Assembly: GCA_002862085.1 (NCBI GenBank) | Contig: PKCK01000063.1 | Coordinates: 1 to 64,000, forward strand | Source of the DNA: Planctomycetota bacterium | GTDB lineage: Bacteria; Planctomycetota; UBA1135; GCA-002686595 | Direction: 5' to 3' | DNA length: 64,000 bases | In this document: in pieces, positions 36,607 through 45,612 of the stretch | How positions within the stretch are numbered: the first letter of the stretch is position 1 | Layout of the letters: every line of letters starts with the position of its first letter | Program-made: the position numbers and the translations under genes | Notes under the pieces: model-generated | Seen by the model: only the letters and a program-made list of their open reading frames with translations | Database searches by the model: none | What the model was told of the DNA's origin: nothing

Positions 36607-39600
36607 CGGCTTCGAAGGCCTGCGGCGACCTTCGTCAGTCCGCGCTCCTCGAGCCACTTCGCCATCGACTCCAGATCGCGCTGCGGTGGCGTGCCCGACC
36701 AGCGCCCGCCGAGGATCTCGGCGGTGCTGCTCGAGTCGTCTCGCTCGAGGACTCTTCGCGCGACGCTCGCGATCGACGCCGGGCTGGCGTCACCGATCTG
36801 GAGCCAGACCAGGTCCCCCTCGGCGTCGCAGCCGAGCATCAACGGCAGCGGAAGGTCGTCGTAGGGACTCAGCGTGCGCGCGAGCGCGAGCTCGAGGACG
36901 GCGCGCGTGGGGCGATCCGCGCGACCGCCGGGGATCGATGGGGCCAGCGATGCCTTCCGGGAGGCCGCTGCGTCCCCGTCCCTGACGCCATCGATGCTCA
37001 GCGCGCACAGTTCGAATCCTGCTGCGGCCAGGTCATCGCGCGCGTCATGCAGGTCGGCGAGGGCGGACTCCGAGCCCGCGTCCCCCTGGCGCCAAACGAG
37101 GATCCCGAGCCCGGCAGGCCCTGCGCGCTCCGCCACGGTGAGCGGACGGCTGTCGCTCTCCGGCAGTCGCCACGGACCGAGCGGTATCTCCTCGTGGAGG
37201 ACGACGAGGTCGCGCTCCGGCCCCGGGACTCCGCCGGGCGCCGGAGTCGCGACGGGGCGACCGAGCGCGGGCGTCGATGGGCCGCCCCGATGACGGAGGC
37301 GGCCCCTCGACGTCCCACGCGTCAGCGTCCACGCGCCGTTGAGCCAGGAGCCCTCGGCCTCGAAGCGCTCGAGCTCGCCGTCCGGCCACCGCACCGAGAC
37401 CTCGTCCGGCGAGGTGCCTTTCCGGAACCCGAGATGAAGCTCGAGGGTCGATCCGCTCAGGAAGCCGTCGCCAGCCGTGACTCGCCTCCGCCTGATGACC
37501 TCGCCGGTCCTCACGAGGAGCTCCGCCCCGATGGCGTCCAGGTTCGGCGCCTGGGCCTCCAGTCGGAAGCTGGCCCAGCGCCCCGCGGGCCCCTTGCCCT
37601 GGAAGACGCGGAGGATCGGGGCTGTCCGATTGCGGACGATGAGATCCAGTCTGCCATCGCCGTCCAGATCCGCCTCGACCATCGCGCGGCCGTCGTCGGG
37701 GAAGCCGAGCCCCGTCAGCAGGGAGACGTCCGTGAAGGAGAAATCACCGGAGTTCTTGTAGGAGAAGGTGCGCTCGCGCGCGTTCCAGTCCTGGCGGCCG
37801 AACTGCGACAGGTAGGAGATCACTCCCCAGGCGTCGAGGTAGCGCCGGGCCTCGTCCTCGTCACCGCCCTGCGGCGACGCCGCGACGACGCGCCGCCAGA
37901 AGAAGCTCGCGAGGTCCGGTCCGTGGCGGCCGGAGAGGAAGCCGTTCGGCACGACGATGTCCACGAGTCCATCGCGGTCCCAGTCCACGAAGCGCGCCCC
38001 CCAGGCCCATCCTCCGGGAGAGGCGGTCGAGGCCGTCGAGACGTCCTCGTAGCCGCCGCTCGCTCTTCCCCGGTAGAGAGTGTTGCCTCTCGCGTGGCGC
38101 ACGAAGTCGGCGCGATCCTGCTGGCTGCGGCCACGCTGGAACCTGTCGGTGGCGGTGACGCGCATCCCGGCCGGTGAGTGCATGTTGCTGATGACGAGAT
38201 CGCCGATCCCGTCCAGGTCCACGTCTGCCACGCTGATGCCCATGCCCGCCGCTTTGTCAACCAGCCCGAGCTCTTCGGCGGCCTGCCTGAAGCGCCCTCC
38301 TTCCCACAGGTAGAGCGTGTTGCGCCCGAAGTCGTTGGCGACGTAGAGATCGAGGTCGCCGTCACGGTCGAGGTCGTCGAAGACGGCCGAGAGGCTGAAG
38401 CGGTCGTTGTCCGCGCCGAGCCCGATGGCCGCCGTATCGTCGCGGAACGAACGAGGTCGCTCTTCGCCCTCGTTCACGAGCATGTTGCGCCAGAAGACGT
38501 TCCGAGCGCCGTTGATCGCGTCGTCGTAGGGCGTCGGCGCTTGGGCGCCATAGCCCCCGCCGCGGAAGTAGCGGGTGTCGTAGAGGTCGAGGTCGCCGTC
38601 TCCGTCGACGTCCGCGGCAGCCAGGGAGTAGACGCGAGCACGCAGGGGGGTGCCCGGCGGATCCAGGGCGGTGATCGACGAGAAGTAGCCGCCGCCGTCG
38701 TTCCAGGCGACGCACACATCGGTTCCCCGCGCGAACGCGATGTCTCGCGCGCCGTCCCCGTCGAGGTCCACGATGAGCATTCCGCTGGAGCTTTCGAGCC
38801 CGCAGAAGCCTCGCGCCTTCCCGTCCTCCAGGAGCCGGCCCCCCTCGTTCACGAAGAGGAGGTCCGGCTGCCCGCCAGGACGGCCTGCGACCACGTCGTC
38901 GTCACCGTCTCCGTCCAGGTCCCCCACGGCGAGCCCGTGCATGCCGAGCAGGATCTCGTTCACGCTCTCCAGGCGGTCGGTGCGCCCGGCCGCCTCGAGG
39001 GCACCCAGCCCGAGGACGCCATCGAGTCCGCTCCTCTCGGGGTCAGCCGCCCGCAGGACCGCGGCGGTGACGTCCCGGAAGGGAGGGAGGGCGGTCCGTT
39101 GATCGTGTCGGTGAACGGTGATGCGCTGAACGCGGAGGCGCTTCACGATCCGCCACTCGATGGTCATCTCCAGGTCCACCTGAGCCGCGAGTCCCTCCCC
39201 CAGCGTGTCGGGGCCGAGGCCGATCGCCGCGACGACACGCGTCCTCGCGCGCAGGGCCTTGCGGGCGCCGCTGTCGTCCTGTCGGGGGGCCTCGCTCGAG
39301 ACGACGTGGACGCGGGCCACCGGGTCGCCGTGGAGGGGGTCCTGCAGGAAGGTGAGGTCGCGCAGCCGCGAGATCGCCTCCGCTCCTCGGAACTCCTGAT
39401 CGGCCACGACGAGCTGGGGGCTCGGCGTGAGGACCCCCTGGAGCGCCTCGGATTCGACGCCTGAGGCCAGGGAGGTCAACAGGAACTCGAGCGCTCGCTC
39501 CGCTCCGAGGGCGACCTGCTCGCTCGGCCAGGGATCGGCAGGATGAGCGGGGTCCACGGCCGCGGCGAGCGCGTCGTGCCGGGGTCCACGGGGCACCTGC

Positions 39601-39782
39601 TGGGAGCTGAAGTTCCTCCGCGCCCGGGTCGGGGCTCGAAGCGCTCCGCGCTGAGGATCGGAAGCGGGCGAGGCGCCAGGGTCGAGCGGCTCGCCGGAAC
39701 CGCGGTCCTCGCTCCCTTCGGGGGCGCCCCCGCACCCCGCCACCAGCAGCGCGAGGCCGAGGACGATGTCGCGCGGAGTCAT
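36603..39782 (-). CDS. FG-GAP/UnbV lipoprotein with redoxin-like C-terminal domain
   Basis: This 1059-residue protein starts at ATG 39782, giving a signal peptide with lipobox LVAGC. After a unique N-terminal region come several FG-GAP/VCBS repeats, seen as recurrent Asp-rich loops of the type DLDGDGDDD, DVDGDGDLD and DLDRDGDLD, which bind calcium in beta-propellers (about 265-730). An ASPIC/UnbV-type region follows (about 735-850; RVTAGDGFLSGS...VRWPDGE). The last 200 residues resemble a thioredoxin-fold redoxin (LVWRQGDAG... and the LPLPLMLGCDAEGD strand) but lack a CxxC pair. It is probably a surface or outer-membrane protein; the role is unknown. Confidence 0.85.
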   Translation of the reverse strand: MTPRDIVLGLALLVAGCGGAPEGSEDRGSGEPLDPGASPASDPQRGALRAPTRARRNFSSQQVPRGPRHDALAAAVDPAHPADPWPSEQVALGAERALEFLLTSLASGVESEALQGVLTPSPQLVVADQEFRGAEAISRLRDLTFLQDPLHGDPVARVHVVSSEAPRQDDSGARKALRARTRVVAAIGLGPDTLGEGLAAQVDLEMTIEWRIVKRLRVQRITVHRHDQRTALPPFRDVTAAVLRAADPERSGLDGVLGLGALEAAGRTDRLESVNEILLGMHGLAVGDLDGDGDDDVVAGRPGGQPDLLFVNEGGRLLEDGKARGFCGLESSSGMLIVDLDGDGARDIAFARGTDVCVAWNDGGGYFSSITALDPPGTPLRARVYSLAAADVDGDGDLDLYDTRYFRGGGYGAQAPTPYDDAINGARNVFWRNMLVNEGEERPRSFRDDTAAIGLGADNDRFSLSAVFDDLDRDGDLDLYVANDFGRNTLYLWEGGRFRQAAEELGLVDKAAGMGISVADVDLDGIGDLVISNMHSPAGMRVTATDRFQRGRSQQDRADFVRHARGNTLYRGRASGGYEDVSTASTASPGGWAWGARFVDWDRDGLVDIVVPNGFLSGRHGPDLASFFWRRVVAASPQGGDEDEARRYLDAWGVISYLSQFGRQDWNARERTFSYKNSGDFSFTDVSLLTGLGFPDDGRAMVEADLDGDGRLDLIVRNRTAPILRVFQGKGPAGRWASFRLEAQAPNLDAIGAELLVRTGEVIRRRRVTAGDGFLSGSTLELHLGFRKGTSPDEVSVRWPDGELERFEAEGSWLNGAWTLTRGTSRGRLRHRGGPSTPALGRPVATPAPGGVPGPERDLVVLHEEIPLGPWRLPESDSRPLTVAERAGPAGLGILVWRQGDAGSESALADLHDARDDLAAAGFELCALSIDGVRDGDAAASRKASLAPSIPGGRADRPTRAVLELALARTLSPYDDLPLPLMLGCDAEGDLVWLQIGDASPASIASVARRVLERDDSSSTAEILGGRWSGTPPQRDLESMAKWLEERGLTKVAAGLRSR

Positions 39783-39852
39783 CGGCGTGAGTCTATCAGG
39801 GCGACGTGTCCCGCTCGGCTGGGGCGCCTGCGTCAAAGCTGGCTTCGGACGA

Positions 39853-41619
39853 TCAGGTCACGGGCGGGCCGAACCACGCCCACAGGAGGCACTGCAGACC
39901 CGGGCGGAGGACAGGGTCCTTCGAGCCGCGATAGATCCGTTTCAGCACCGGGAGAAGCCGGACGTTGTGCGCCATCCGGAGCGCACGATCCGCCGCGTAC
40001 AGGCGCTCTTCCGGGGCTCGGGAGTCGTCCTCGATGATTCCCAGCAGGACCTCGAAGGAGTCGTCCTCGAAGTCCTGCCAGGCGAAGGAGACCAGATCGA
40101 GGCGCTTGAAGGGGTCCGTTTCGGTTCCGAGGCGCTCGAGGAGCACGTCGCGTGATGCCGGCCCCGCGTTCCACGCCTGGCCGATGACCCAGCGGTATCC
40201 GCGCGTCGGCTTCGCGGGCATCTCCGCGATCTCGTCGGCCCGCTCGAGGACGAAGCGGCCGGTCGCGTCTCCGGGAACTGCGCCCAGTGAGACGAGCACG
40301 CTCTCCAGGACCTGGTTGCGCTGAGCTCCTGTGCGCTCCCGGTCCCAGACGGCGATCAGGTTCGCTCGGACCTGATCGGCGAGCTCGGGCCGGCCGTGGA
40401 AGGTGTCTCGCATGGCCCGCGCCGCCATCTCCCTCTCGGGGATGGTGCCCGCGATGAGGGTCATGAGGGTCGCTCGTCCCTCGTCGTCACCCCACCGGAG
40501 GAGCGAGCTGAGGGCCAGCTCGGCGATCTGCGCGTGTCCGTCGGAGAGCGCCTCTCGCGCCCACTGCTGGACATCGGCCTGCGCGGTCTCGTCACGCTCT
40601 GGCTCGTAGGTCTCGTCGAAGATCAGGCGCAGGACGCGAATGCGCTCCTCGGGGTCCGACGTGGTGGCCGCGAGGACGTAGGTGTCGTCGACGAAGCCGG
40701 CCTTGGCGAGGGCCTCGGCGGCGAAGAGGCGCGGCTTGGGGAGCTCGTGAGCGAGGTTGTCACGCAGGTCCTGGCGCGCCTGCTCGTCACCGGCGCGAGC
40801 GAGGGGCGCGAGGAGGAAGATCCGGTGCCGGGGGAGCAGTCCCTCGACGTTGGCGAGGATGTCGCGAACGTGCGGCAGGACCGCCGGGGCGGAGCTGCCA
40901 GCGACGAGCGTCGCGGCGGTGTCGACCGGTGACGACACGATGTATCCGCCGTCCGGCGCGCGGTCCTGCAGCCACCCCCTGAGCTCTCCCGCGAACCTCC
41001 CCGGGTCGCAGGCGAAGAGCGCCTCCAGCGCGTGGTCGCCGGTGGATGGCATCGTGAAGCTACGGAGGACGGCCTTCACCGCGTCGAAGTGCTCCGGCGA
41101 CGGGTGCTTGCGCAGCACGAGGCAAGCCTCGGCCCGGAGGTCCTCGCGCGTACTCTGAAGCGCTTCGAGCGCGATCTCCACACCGAAGGGGTCGTCGGAG
41201 ATGGCGCAGACGGAGAGCACGCTGTGGGCCACGCGGACGCGCATCCGGTCCTTGGAAGCGTCCTGGTAGAGCCGGGTCAAGGTCTCGCGCGCGGGTGCGC
41301 CGAGGGCAGCGAGCTCCCGCATCGCGCGCTTCTTCGGCTCCAGCTGGCCACCCGCGTCCAGCTTGCCCGCGAGGACGGCGATCGGATCGCTCGTGTCGAC
41401 CTCGAAGGTGGCGCCGAAGCTGCATCCGCTGGTGAGCAGGCTGATCCTCTCATCCAGTGCGTATCGCTGCTCGAGGCTGAGCGGGGCGGACTCCGAAGCG
41501 CTGCGCGAGCCACGCAGGACGAAGAACGCGACGGACCCGACGAGGACCAGGGCGATCGCTGCGTTGGTGAGGCCCGAGCCCCGCCGGGCGGGGTGGGCAT
41601 GGGCGTGTGTTCGGCTCAT
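39853..41619 (-). CDS. Membrane-anchored HEAT-repeat protein
   Basis: This 588-residue protein has a short His-rich N-terminus (HAHAHPARR), a membrane helix at about 18-36, and a long series of HEAT-like helical repeats, e.g. RAMRELAALGAPARETL and AEALAKAGFVDDT. It differs from the two tandem HEAT paralogues: there is no cleavable signal peptide and no Trp-rich motif. It lies 32 bp downstream of the TolC-family gene on the same strand, so a link with an efflux or secretion complex is possible but not shown. Confidence 0.75.
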   Translation of the reverse strand: MSRTHAHAHPARRGSGLTNAAIALVLVGSVAFFVLRGSRSASESAPLSLEQRYALDERISLLTSGCSFGATFEVDTSDPIAVLAGKLDAGGQLEPKKRAMRELAALGAPARETLTRLYQDASKDRMRVRVAHSVLSVCAISDDPFGVEIALEALQSTREDLRAEACLVLRKHPSPEHFDAVKAVLRSFTMPSTGDHALEALFACDPGRFAGELRGWLQDRAPDGGYIVSSPVDTAATLVAGSSAPAVLPHVRDILANVEGLLPRHRIFLLAPLARAGDEQARQDLRDNLAHELPKPRLFAAEALAKAGFVDDTYVLAATTSDPEERIRVLRLIFDETYEPERDETAQADVQQWAREALSDGHAQIAELALSSLLRWGDDEGRATLMTLIAGTIPEREMAARAMRDTFHGRPELADQVRANLIAVWDRERTGAQRNQVLESVLVSLGAVPGDATGRFVLERADEIAEMPAKPTRGYRWVIGQAWNAGPASRDVLLERLGTETDPFKRLDLVSFAWQDFEDDSFEVLLGIIEDDSRAPEERLYAADRALRMAHNVRLLPVLKRIYRGSKDPVLRPGLQCLLWAWFGPPVT

Positions 41620-41651
41620 CGTGCTCTTCTGCTCTGGCGCACCCCTCGCGC

Positions 41652-43262
41652 TCAGTTGTTGACGGGTTCTCCGACGACGCCCTGCGCTCTCTTCAGCCCC
41701 ACGAGGGCCTTGGCGTACTCGACGCCGGCGCGGCTTCGGGTCGATGCCGCCTCGATGAGCGTCTGCTGGAACTGGAGCACCTCGAAGGTCGTCGTGAGGT
41801 CGGCGGCGAAGCGCTTCTCCTCCGCGTCGAGCTGGCCGCGCGCGAGCCTGAGGCTCTGAGCGGCAGCAGCGACCGCCTCCGCCCTGTAGTTCACATCGCG
41901 CAGCGCGCGCCGCACGTCGGCGAGCGCTGTGATCTCCGCCTCCTCCAGGGCGACCTGGCTCCCGCGCAGCCTCTCTCGCGCGGCGCGTTCCGCGAACGTC
42001 GCCCTGCGGTTCTGGACCGGGACGTTGTAGTTGAGCGCCACCGTGTACGTCGGGAAGCGGAACTCCAGGGCATCGCTCAGGGCGCCCGGGTACTTCTCGT
42101 CCACGCCGTTCGAGGACGCGATCAGCTCCAGATCCAGACCGTGGAGCCGATCGTTGCGGGCCCTGGTGAGCTGGACTCGCGAGACGTCGACCGAGAGACG
42201 CGCGTTCCGGACCTCGACGCGGCGCGAGAGGGCCACCTCGTAGGCGCGCTGCCAGTCCGGGAGGTCGGGCCGCTCCGCGGCGTCCGGTAGGATCGAGCGG
42301 GGCTGGATGTCGCGGTCCCAGCGATCGGGATCGCTGTCTGCGAACATGAGGCGCTTGAGGTCGTCCTCGCGCTGCTCGACGTCGTTCTCCGCCTGCAGGA
42401 GTGCTTCGGTTCGGGTGGCCACTTCGGTTCTGGCCTGGAGCACATCAACCTCCGTGCCATCCCCCGCCCGGACCCTGGCCTCCTCTCTCGAGACCTGTTC
42501 TTCCCCGAGCGCGAGGCCGGAGCGCGCGACCTCCAGCTGCTGCAGCGCGGCGACGAGCTCCCAGTAGGCCACCTCGACGTCGTGGAGCAGGTTCTGTCGA
42601 GCCCCGCGGCGATCCTCGCGGCGCTGCTGTTCGACGATCTCCGCCTCGCGCTGCTGGGCCGTCTGAGCCTCGATGCCACGGCCGCGGAACAGGGGCTGGG
42701 TGTAGGAGAGGCGGACGTTGTCCTGGATCAGCTCCGGCGCGTTGAAGAACGCGTTGTTCGTCCGGCTCTGCTGCGTGTCGAAGTGGAAGGCGAAGCTGCC
42801 GCCCCAGGTGAATGGTTTGGTGAGATCGAGATCGACACGAGCATCCTGCTGCTCGACCACGTCGGCGCCCGCGAGCGCGGTGTTGGCTTCGCTCTCGCTG
42901 TCGGTGTAGGCGCCCCGCATGTCGAACACCCAGTCGAACGCTCCCCAGGACGACATCGCGTCGAACTGAGCGATTTCGCTCTCGATGAGCGCGCGTTCGA
43001 GCCCGAGGTTGTTGGACAGCGCCATGCCCAGGCACTGTTCGAGGGTCATGGGCGTGGCGTCCGCTCCGAGGGCATCGGCCCCGGACGGGAAAGTGCGCGC
43101 GCCCGGCCCCTCGTCGATCGGGTCCGTGGACGCGCCGGCGTTGGCCTCCGACCCCGCCTGGGAGGCATCGAGCGGTTCGTTCGACTGGATCAGCGGTGCG
43201 GCAGGGGCGACCGTGGCGGCCATCGCGGAGGCCGTCAGGAGCAGAGCGGGGATCGACACCAT
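41652..43262 (-). CDS. TolC-family outer-membrane efflux protein
   Basis: This 536-residue protein has an N-terminal signal sequence (about 1-22), a low-complexity region (about 25-70), then the TolC fold from about 72. It shows two internal repeats of long amphipathic helices with beta-strand segments, including MTLEQCLGMALSNN, DVEVAYWELVAALQQLEVA, VRAGDGTEVDVLQARTEV and later RLARGQLDAEEKRFA...TTTFEVLQFQQTL. Trimers form outer-membrane channels for type I secretion or efflux. No inner-membrane pump or adaptor gene is adjacent. Confidence 0.92.
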   Translation of the reverse strand: MVSIPALLLTASAMAATVAPAAPLIQSNEPLDASQAGSEANAGASTDPIDEGPGARTFPSGADALGADATPMTLEQCLGMALSNNLGLERALIESEIAQFDAMSSWGAFDWVFDMRGAYTDSESEANTALAGADVVEQQDARVDLDLTKPFTWGGSFAFHFDTQQSRTNNAFFNAPELIQDNVRLSYTQPLFRGRGIEAQTAQQREAEIVEQQRREDRRGARQNLLHDVEVAYWELVAALQQLEVARSGLALGEEQVSREEARVRAGDGTEVDVLQARTEVATRTEALLQAENDVEQREDDLKRLMFADSDPDRWDRDIQPRSILPDAAERPDLPDWQRAYEVALSRRVEVRNARLSVDVSRVQLTRARNDRLHGLDLELIASSNGVDEKYPGALSDALEFRFPTYTVALNYNVPVQNRRATFAERAARERLRGSQVALEEAEITALADVRRALRDVNYRAEAVAAAAQSLRLARGQLDAEEKRFAADLTTTFEVLQFQQTLIEAASTRSRAGVEYAKALVGLKRAQGVVGEPVNN

Positions 43263-43352
43263 GGCGAAGAAGATAGCGGGCGGGGCGATCGCTTACGGCT
43301 CGCCCGCCGAGCTTCCCCGACGAGACCTGTAAAGGAAGCCGACAGGGGCTCC

Positions 43353-43373
43353 CCCCCCTTGGATACAGGGGGG
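43353..43373 (-). terminator. Hairpin after the sigma/anti-sigma operon
   Basis: A run of six G and six C (arms CCCCCC and GGGGGG around a 9-base loop) begins 1 bp past the stop of the possible anti-sigma gene on the minus strand. There is no U-run, and the sequence could also form G-rich structures. It probably ends the tsaE-sigma transcript. Confidence 0.4.
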
Positions 43374-43374
43374 C

Positions 43375-44340
43375 TCAGCGCTGAAGCGCGCGGCGCCAGC
43401 GCTCCGCCACGGGGTCGTCCATTCCCTCGAGGCAGCGGCCCAGGGCCCCCCGGAGGTTCGATGCTTCCGGCAGCGGAGGGAGCTCCGCCACGGCGAGGTG
43501 CATCGCCGCGGCCCGCCTCAGGGCGACCGTGATGAGCAGGCGGCCGTCGGCGTCGGCGGTCTCGAGGGCGGCGCTGGCCTGGTCGATGGCTCGCGCCAGG
43601 CCGCTCGAGCGCCCCGTGTCCCGCCAGAGGATCAGGCGCGCCTCCAGGTCGGCCCAGACCGCCAGGGGGCTGACTCCGCTCAGCCCGTCCAGAGAGCTCG
43701 CGCCGCGCAGGGCAGCCTCGAGCGCGGCGAGCGATGCGCCCTCCTCCGTCACCGGCTCCGGCGCCGCGGACGCGGGAAGATGGACGAGGAGCTCGCCGAG
43801 GAGATCCTCCGCGGCGAGGGGATCGCCGATCGCGGCGATGCCGCCGTCCACCTCGTAGTCCTCGTCCCGCTCCGGCAGGGATTCGAAGACCTCCGGGGCC
43901 GGTTCGAGGCGGAAACGGAGTCCGCGGTCGCCCGACTCGCTGGCGAGATGAAGCGCGACGAGAGGGACGACCGTGAGCTGCACGAGCAGCAAGGCTGCTG
44001 CGACGCGGAGCAGCGCCGACTGGCGCAGACGCTCTGCCATGAAGTCGATGACGAGCCCGACGTCTGCGCGGCGACGCAGATCCTCTCGCGTCGAGCGAGC
44101 GAGCACGCGCTCCGCGACGCGTCGCTCTCGAAGGGCGCGCGACCCGAGCTCCCCGGATTCACCGGCGGCGTCCCCGAGCTCCGGCGCGAGCGCATCGCGG
44201 CAGAGATCAGCGAAGACCGCGGCTCCTGAGCTCGGTCCGGCGGCGCCGAAGTGCGAGTCCAGCGAGGACTTCAAGGCCTCGTCGTCGAGCTCCAGGAACC
44301 CCTCGAGGTCCATGCGCTCGAAATCGTCGCGACCGCTCAC
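43375..44340 (-). CDS. Single-pass membrane protein, candidate anti-sigma factor
   Basis: This 321-residue protein has a cytosolic N-terminal part (1-110), one membrane helix at about 112-133 (ALLRVAAALLLVQLTVVPLVAL) and a C-terminal part of about 185 residues outside. It has no zinc-binding HxxxCxxC anti-sigma motif. The call rests on context: its start overlaps the sigma gene stop (ATGA), a typical arrangement for sigma factors and membrane-bound anti-sigmas, and the topology fits. The outer domain is Ala-rich and helical. Confidence 0.6.
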   Translation of the reverse strand: MSGRDDFERMDLEGFLELDDEALKSSLDSHFGAAGPSSGAAVFADLCRDALAPELGDAAGESGELGSRALRERRVAERVLARSTREDLRRRADVGLVIDFMAERLRQSALLRVAAALLLVQLTVVPLVALHLASESGDRGLRFRLEPAPEVFESLPERDEDYEVDGGIAAIGDPLAAEDLLGELLVHLPASAAPEPVTEEGASLAALEAALRGASSLDGLSGVSPLAVWADLEARLILWRDTGRSSGLARAIDQASAALETADADGRLLITVALRRAAAMHLAVAELPPLPEASNLRGALGRCLEGMDDPVAERWRRALQR

Positions 44341-45071
44341 GAGGCCCTCCCGCGCGATGTCGTGCCATGGCCGCCGCCCGGACCCGCGGTCCGTCGGGCG
44401 CGGTCCGCCTCCGCGCTCCCGAGCGCGGCGCGCACGCGCTTCACGGCGTGGAACATCCGCGACTTGACGGTTCCGACCGGGATCTCGAGGGCCCCGGCGA
44501 TCTCGCCGTACGGCAGCTCCTGGACCACTCCGAGCTCGAAGACCATGCGGTGGGTCTCCGGGAGGGCGGAGACGGCCTGCCGGACCCGCTCGGACTCCTC
44601 CTCGGCCTCCAACTGCGCCTCCGGAGTCGCCTGGGCGGCGGCATCGCGACGGGCGTCGGACGAGATCGACAGCTCGGTCGCGTCCAGATCCGAGCGGGCC
44701 GGCTGCGCCGCTCGTCGTCGGTTTCGATCGATCCAGACGTTCCTCGCCGCGCGGAAGGCGTAGGCGTCGAAACGGCCCTGCGCGGCGTAGTGAGCGCCGG
44801 TGGCGTGCTGTGAGGCGAGGCGGAACAACTTGAGGAAGGTCTCCTGGACCAGGTCTTCGGCCTCGTTTCGTGAGGCTCCCAGCCGGCCGAAGAAGCCCAG
44901 GAAGCGGCCGGTCTCCGAGGCCACGTAGGCCTCGAAGGGGCCCGGATCCCCCTCACGGAGGGCCACCAGCGGGTCGCTGGCGCCATTCCCTGGGTCCTTC
45001 AACGCCCCGTCCAACGCATCGTCGCCAGCGCGGTTCAGCGGATCCGCCGGAAGATCGCTGCTCTCGCTCAT
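44337..45071 (-). CDS. ECF-type sigma-70 factor
   Basis: This 244-residue protein starts at ATG 45071, overlapping the tsaE stop as ATGA; the longer frame from 45239 runs through tsaE. Region 2 is seen in FGRLGASRNEAEDLVQETF and AYAFRAARNVWID. Region 4 has VSALPETHRMVFELG and LPYGEIAGALEIPVGTVKSR, the helix-turn-helix that reads the -35 element. It would direct RNA polymerase to a stress or envelope regulon. A membrane protein is coupled just downstream. Confidence 0.93.
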   Translation of the reverse strand: MSESSDLPADPLNRAGDDALDGALKDPGNGASDPLVALREGDPGPFEAYVASETGRFLGFFGRLGASRNEAEDLVQETFLKLFRLASQHATGAHYAAQGRFDAYAFRAARNVWIDRNRRRAAQPARSDLDATELSISSDARRDAAAQATPEAQLEAEEESERVRQAVSALPETHRMVFELGVVQELPYGEIAGALEIPVGTVKSRMFHAVKRVRAALGSAEADRARRTAGPGGGHGTTSRGRAS

Positions 45072-45568
45072 GGGGATCCAGGGCCGGGGAGGCCCAGTTC
45101 GGCCCGGACCAGACCCAGGAGGACGCTGTGGGCCTCTCCGACGGCGACCAGCCGGGCTCGCCGCCCTCCGCCGGGGGCGTGGAGGAGCTCGAGCCCCAGG
45201 CGCGCCTCCGGGAGCCACTCCTCGACTCTCTCGGCCCACTCGATGACCGCCACCCCGTCCGCTGCCAGGAGCTCGTCAGCGCCGTCGGCGAGGTAAGCCC
45301 TCTCCCGGCCCTCCATCCACGCGTCGAAGTGCGAGAGCGGGAGGCGTCCGCCTTCGTGGAGCTGCATCAGGACGTAGGTCGGGCTGGAGACGCCACCGGG
45401 GACCTCGAGTCCCTCCGCCAGGCCGCGCACGAGCGTCGTCTTCCCGGCGCCCAGGTCTCCCGAGAGTGTCAGGAGCGTCCCGGCCGTCGCGGACGTGCCG
45501 ATCGCCCGACCGAGCCGCAGTGTCGCGCCCTCGTCGGGCAGGTCCATCGTCAGGACATCCATGGCCAT
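45068..45568 (-). CDS. tsaE: tRNA threonylcarbamoyladenosine synthesis ATPase TsaE
   Basis: This 166-residue P-loop ATPase is needed with TsaB and TsaD for t6A at tRNA position 37. The Walker A reads SGDLGAGKTTLVRGL at about 36-50. The VSSPTYVLMQ segment (family: SPTF) and VIEWAERVEEWLP (family: EWxE) are TsaE signatures. The length is typical. It is the first gene of a coupled tsaE-sigma-membrane protein set; tsaE at the head of a sigma operon looks like a convenience of transcription rather than a shared function. Confidence 0.93.
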   Translation of the reverse strand: MAMDVLTMDLPDEGATLRLGRAIGTSATAGTLLTLSGDLGAGKTTLVRGLAEGLEVPGGVSSPTYVLMQLHEGGRLPLSHFDAWMEGRERAYLADGADELLAADGVAVIEWAERVEEWLPEARLGLELLHAPGGGRRARLVAVGEAHSVLLGLVRAELGLPGPGSP

Positions 45569-45612
45569 CGCGAGACCTTATCGCCGCAGCGGCCCGAGGG
45601 AACGTGCAACCC

